64,000 nucleotides of DNA. Origin: Paenibacillus sp. PCH8. GTDB lineage: Bacteria; Bacillota; Bacilli; Paenibacillales; Paenibacillaceae. The notes beneath the pieces were generated by a model that had not been told where the DNA came from, made no database searches, and saw only the letters and a list, made by a program, of their open reading frames with translations. The stretch's first letter is position 1. The number at the start of each line of letters is the position of its first letter. The translations under genes and the position numbers were made by a program. Positions 61,503 through 64,000 of the stretch are shown here, one piece after another. The stretch covers positions 124,001 to 188,000 of the forward strand of contig NZ_PKQK01000005.1 of assembly GCF_002968835.1 (NCBI RefSeq). Reading direction: 5' to 3'.

Positions 61503-62162
61503 TTATTTCCTGGTGAACCTTTTAACCAAGTAATCGCCAGCCATCTGAAGAACCTGCACCAGAATGATCATGGATATAACGGCTATAATCATAATCTCAT
61601 TTTGATACCGATAATATCCGTAGTTGATTGCCAGTGTTCCCAGACCTCCACCGCCGACCATACCTGCCATAGCCGTGTAGGAAACAAGCGTAACGATGGT
61701 AATGGTGATTCCTGCAAGCAGGCCAGGCAGTGCCTCAGGCAGTAATACACGTCTGACGATCTGCCCGGTTGATGCTCCCATTGCCTGTGCTGCTTCAATG
61801 ACACCCCGATCCACTTCACGAAGTGTATTCTCCACCAAACGGGCAAAATAAGGAGCTGCCGAGATAACCAAAGGCGGGATCACGCCGAGTACCCCTGTTG
61901 CTGTACCGACAAGTGTACGAGTAAATGGAATAAGAGCAACAATCAATATAATAAAGGGTACGGATCGCAAAATATTAACAATCAGGGATAGTATCGTGTA
62001 CACGACCCTTGACCGGGTTGAACCAGATCGAGCTGTCATGAATAGCAGCACCCCAAGAGGTAAACCAAGAATAACGGTGAACAAGCCTGATACGGCCAGA
62101 ATCTGCAAGGTTTCAATTGAAGCCTTACCAACCTCTTCCCAACGCACGGTTGAAAAATCCAT
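61503..62162 (-). CDS. metI: methionine ABC transporter permease MetI
   Basis: 219-residue inner-membrane permease with five or so helices and the EAA loop AAQAMGASTGQIVRRVLLPEA. GGAGGTG upstream sets the ATG at 62162 (MDFSTVRWEEV), which begins one base after the metN stop. The conserved TAMAGMVGGGGLGTLAINYG block is present. Confidence 0.94.
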   Translation of the reverse strand: MDFSTVRWEEVGKASIETLQILAVSGLFTVILGLPLGVLLFMTARSGSTRSRVVYTILSLIVNILRSVPFIILIVALIPFTRTLVGTATGVLGVIPPLVISAAPYFARLVENTLREVDRGVIEAAQAMGASTGQIVRRVLLPEALPGLLAGITITIVTLVSYTAMAGMVGGGGLGTLAINYGYYRYQNEIMIIAVISMIILVQVLQMAGDYLVKRFTRK

Positions 62163-62163
62163 A

Positions 62164-63198
62164 TTAACGTAGCACCTCCACATCAAGTCCCTCTGAAGTC
62201 AATTCGGATATAGTCCGGTCAATCGCACCCGGCTCACCCTCAAACCTAACGGTCAGTTGCCCATAGGGAACCTGTTTGATCGTAGAGATCGTGCCTTGCA
62301 GGATAGCAAAGTCCACGCCGGTTTTACGTACCGTTCTGGACAAAATGGCTTCGTATGTTTTGTTGCCCAGAAATGATATCTTCACCAGCTTGGAAGCAGT
62401 ACCCGCCTGCATATTAACATTTGAATTCGCCAAAGCCGTCTCTTCCAGAGCAAGTCCAGCTTCCTGGTCACGCATCATGAAATCCCGCGTTATGGCATGC
62501 TGTGGCTTCAAGAATACTTCCGTTACAGGACCCTGCTCCACAATACCACCTTGATGAATGACAGCAACCTTATCACAGATGCTCTGGATGACGTGCATCT
62601 CATGGGTGATCAGAACAATCGTAAGATTATACTTTTCGTTAATGTCGAGCAACAACTTCAGGATCGAATTCGTCGTCTGCGGATCCAGTGCAGAGGTAGC
62701 CTCATCACAGAGAAGTACATTCGGATCACTCGCCAGAGCTCTTGCAATCCCTACACGTTGTTTCTGTCCCCCGGATAATTGAGCTGGATATTTGCTGCTA
62801 TGGTTCTCCAGACCAACCAGGGTAAGCATTTCTTTTACTTTGCGATCGATGGCTTCCTTGGGTGTATTCACAAGCTTTAACGGAAAAGCTACATTGTCAT
62901 ATACTGTTGCCGAGGATAGCAGATTAAAGTGTTGAAAAATCATACCGATCTTGCGTCTCTGTTGCTGCAATCCGGTTTTGCCCAGTTCAGTCAAGTTGAT
63001 CCCGTCCACCCATACTTCGCCCTCCGTAGGACGTTCCAGCAAATTAATACAACGGATCAATGTACTTTTGCCCGCTCCAGAGTGACCGATGACTCCATAA
63101 ATTTCACCTTTTTGAATACTCAAATTCAAATCGGATAGCGCCGTTGTCGTTTTTGCACCTCTGCCGTACGTCTTGGTTAACCCATGTAGTTCAATCAA
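62164..63198 (-). CDS. metN: methionine ABC transporter ATPase MetN
   Basis: ABC ATPase of 344 residues: Walker A GHSGAGKST, Q-loop FQHFNLL, signature LSGGQKQRVGIARAL, Walker B VLLCDEATSALD, and a C-terminal NIL (ACT-like) methionine-sensing domain (about 265-344). It starts with TTG at 63198 after GAGGAG, giving a length close to the family norm. A SAM riboswitch precedes it. Confidence 0.95.
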   Translation of the reverse strand: MIELHGLTKTYGRGAKTTTALSDLNLSIQKGEIYGVIGHSGAGKSTLIRCINLLERPTEGEVWVDGINLTELGKTGLQQQRRKIGMIFQHFNLLSSATVYDNVAFPLKLVNTPKEAIDRKVKEMLTLVGLENHSSKYPAQLSGGQKQRVGIARALASDPNVLLCDEATSALDPQTTNSILKLLLDINEKYNLTIVLITHEMHVIQSICDKVAVIHQGGIVEQGPVTEVFLKPQHAITRDFMMRDQEAGLALEETALANSNVNMQAGTASKLVKISFLGNKTYEAILSRTVRKTGVDFAILQGTISTIKQVPYGQLTVRFEGEPGAIDRTISELTSEGLDVEVLR

Positions 63199-63267
63199 TA
63201 TTGCTTGCTCCTCCCCACCACTTACATCTATCTTTACCCGAAAGAAAGGAAATCTCCCCTTTACGTA

Positions 63268-63457
63268 CAAAAAAGAGCCCTTTGCAGATACAAAGAGGGC
63301 TCTTCACGTGAATTTACCTTCTCATCTGCCAAAATCGTGTCTTGCACCATTTTGTAGGAATTAGCACCTAACATCTATAACGAATGACACAGTGTCATCC
63401 ATTATAAATCGGTTGCCGGGCTTCATCGGGCCTGTCCCTCCGCCGCTCTCGATAAGA
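63268..63457 (-). promoter_or_regulatory. SAM-I riboswitch (S-box) controlling metNIQ
   Basis: On the minus strand the aptamer (about 63340-63457) shows CTTATCGAGAGCGGCGGAGG, GACAGGCCCGATGAAGCCCG, GCAACC and GGTGCTAATTCC, the S-box signatures. The expression platform ends in the terminator AAGAGCCCTCTTTG-tatctg-CAAAGGGCTCTTTTTTG (63268-63305). High SAM would end transcription before metN. Confidence 0.95.
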
Positions 63458-63550
63458 AATATGAGGTTGTAAGATTCTATAAGTTCATTTTATATTCTGT
63501 TCCAAAGTTAAATATAAACTGTAATTCATGTACCATTCGATCTGGAACTC

Positions 63551-63579
63551 AGTATAATCAAAGTATTCCGATTTGTCAA
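63551..63579 (-). promoter_or_regulatory. metNIQ promoter
   Basis: TTGACA, 17 bases, TATACT on the minus strand, about 90 bases upstream of the SAM riboswitch. A near-consensus sigma-A promoter. Confidence 0.85.
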
Positions 63580-63599
63580 AGGGAATTATTGCATTCATT

Positions 63600-64000
63600 T
63601 TATTGCGTTAACCTTCTGATTCCTTGCTTATGCCATATATGATTAATGTAATTGTACGAAGTTTTTAATGTTTCACAGACCATTTCTACGCCCTGACGCA
63701 TTTCCAGCACATGCTGATCCAGATCCTCAAGCTTCACTTTTCCTTGCAATGTCTGGTGTAATTGCCACAGATCATCCTGCATTTCAGAGTTCATGTAATG
63801 AATCTCCATATTACGCCGTTTGCGAAGTTTGCTCATTGGTTCACGATATGAATCCTTGATCTGAATCAATCGCAAGGCAAGATCATGATGTTCCCTGACA
63901 TAATCAAATTGTCTTAACATTGTAAAATAAGAAAAATGGGCTTTCGTATTCGACGTATTCAGCTGGAATATTTCATTTAATACTGTACCGATTTTATCCA
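63600..64000 (-). CDS. probable HEPN-domain protein (Cthe_2314-like), 5' end outside window
   Basis: The frame is open from the right edge to the stop at 63600, so about 133 C-terminal residues are visible, and the ATG at 63920 is probably internal. The protein is all-helical. It contains REPMSKLRKRRNMEIHYMNS, where RNMEIH fits the RX4-6H motif of HEPN domains. The overall pattern resembles the Cthe_2314-type HEPN family (from memory). Role unknown. It is upstream of, and same-strand as, metNIQ, whose promoter lies just past its stop. Confidence 0.55.
   Translation of the reverse strand, partial: DKIGTVLNEIFQLNTSNTKAHFSYFTMLRQFDYVREHHDLALRLIQIKDSYREPMSKLRKRRNMEIHYMNSEMQDDLWQLHQTLQGKVKLEDLDQHVLEMRQGVEMVCETLKTSYNYINHIWHKQGIRRLTQ

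Noticed and set aside
1..64000. tRNA, rRNA or CRISPR arrays
   Set aside because: None recognised when reading intergenic regions; a covariance-model scan (tRNAscan, Infernal) would be needed to exclude them fully.

Overview
The window looks like a chromosomal segment of a Paenibacillus-type, endospore-forming Firmicute (inference). Several gene blocks keep Bacillus order or content: sdhC-sdhA/uvrC/trxA; the yui-yum-yut-yuz set (YuiB, YumB, YumC, YutM, YutJ, YuzB, YutI); sda with DnaA boxes; SAM-riboswitch-controlled metNIQ; and ktrBA. Menaquinone is made by the futalosine route (mqnE). Strong Shine-Dalgarno sites, with frequent TTG and GTG starts, decide most gene starts.

Layout. 1-11 kb holds housekeeping genes: partial sdhA, sdhC, a divergent LysR regulator, ktrA/ktrB, a CPBP protease, uvrC (with an apparent single-base frameshift near its 3' end), trxA, a 51-residue membrane protein and dnaI. 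11.2-34.6 kb is one carbohydrate locus. On the minus strand lie a YesM/YesN-type two-component system, a CUT1 sugar ABC transporter (lipoprotein and two permeases), a GH3 enzyme, a GH38 alpha-mannosidase, a GH125 alpha-mannosidase, an unassigned clan GH-A enzyme and a second GH38. Divergent from them is a secreted GH85 endo-beta-N-acetylglucosaminidase. Together they make a coherent system for releasing, importing and dismantling high-mannose N-glycans. The locus sits exactly between dnaB (35.0-36.5 kb) and dnaI (10.1-11.0 kb), which are normally neighbours. CcpA-like cre sites and a nested palindrome mark its promoters.

36.9-47.3 kb returns to core genes: yuiB, hemQ, an Ndh-type dehydrogenase, yumC, a zinc-ribbon protein whose ribosome site is buried in a hairpin, sda, a YheC/YheD protein, ppx and ppk. 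47.5-55.4 kb is more variable: a structured RNA with a terminator upstream of a GH53 galactanase, small unknown proteins, rarD, a 7TM-receptor histidine kinase with an unusual response regulator, and an NAD(P)-binding protein. 55.7-64 kb has Fe-S assembly genes, mqnE, yutJ/yuzB/yutI, an SDR, the methionine importer metNIQ and the end of a probable HEPN-family gene.

Two families of intergenic repeats are scattered through the window. One is a 116-bp MITE-like element (two full copies, one partial); one copy has inserted between ktrB and ktrA and left a target duplication. The other is a roughly 125-170 bp hairpin repeat present four times, once inside the glycan operon. I saw no rRNA, tRNA, CRISPR array or intact insertion sequence.
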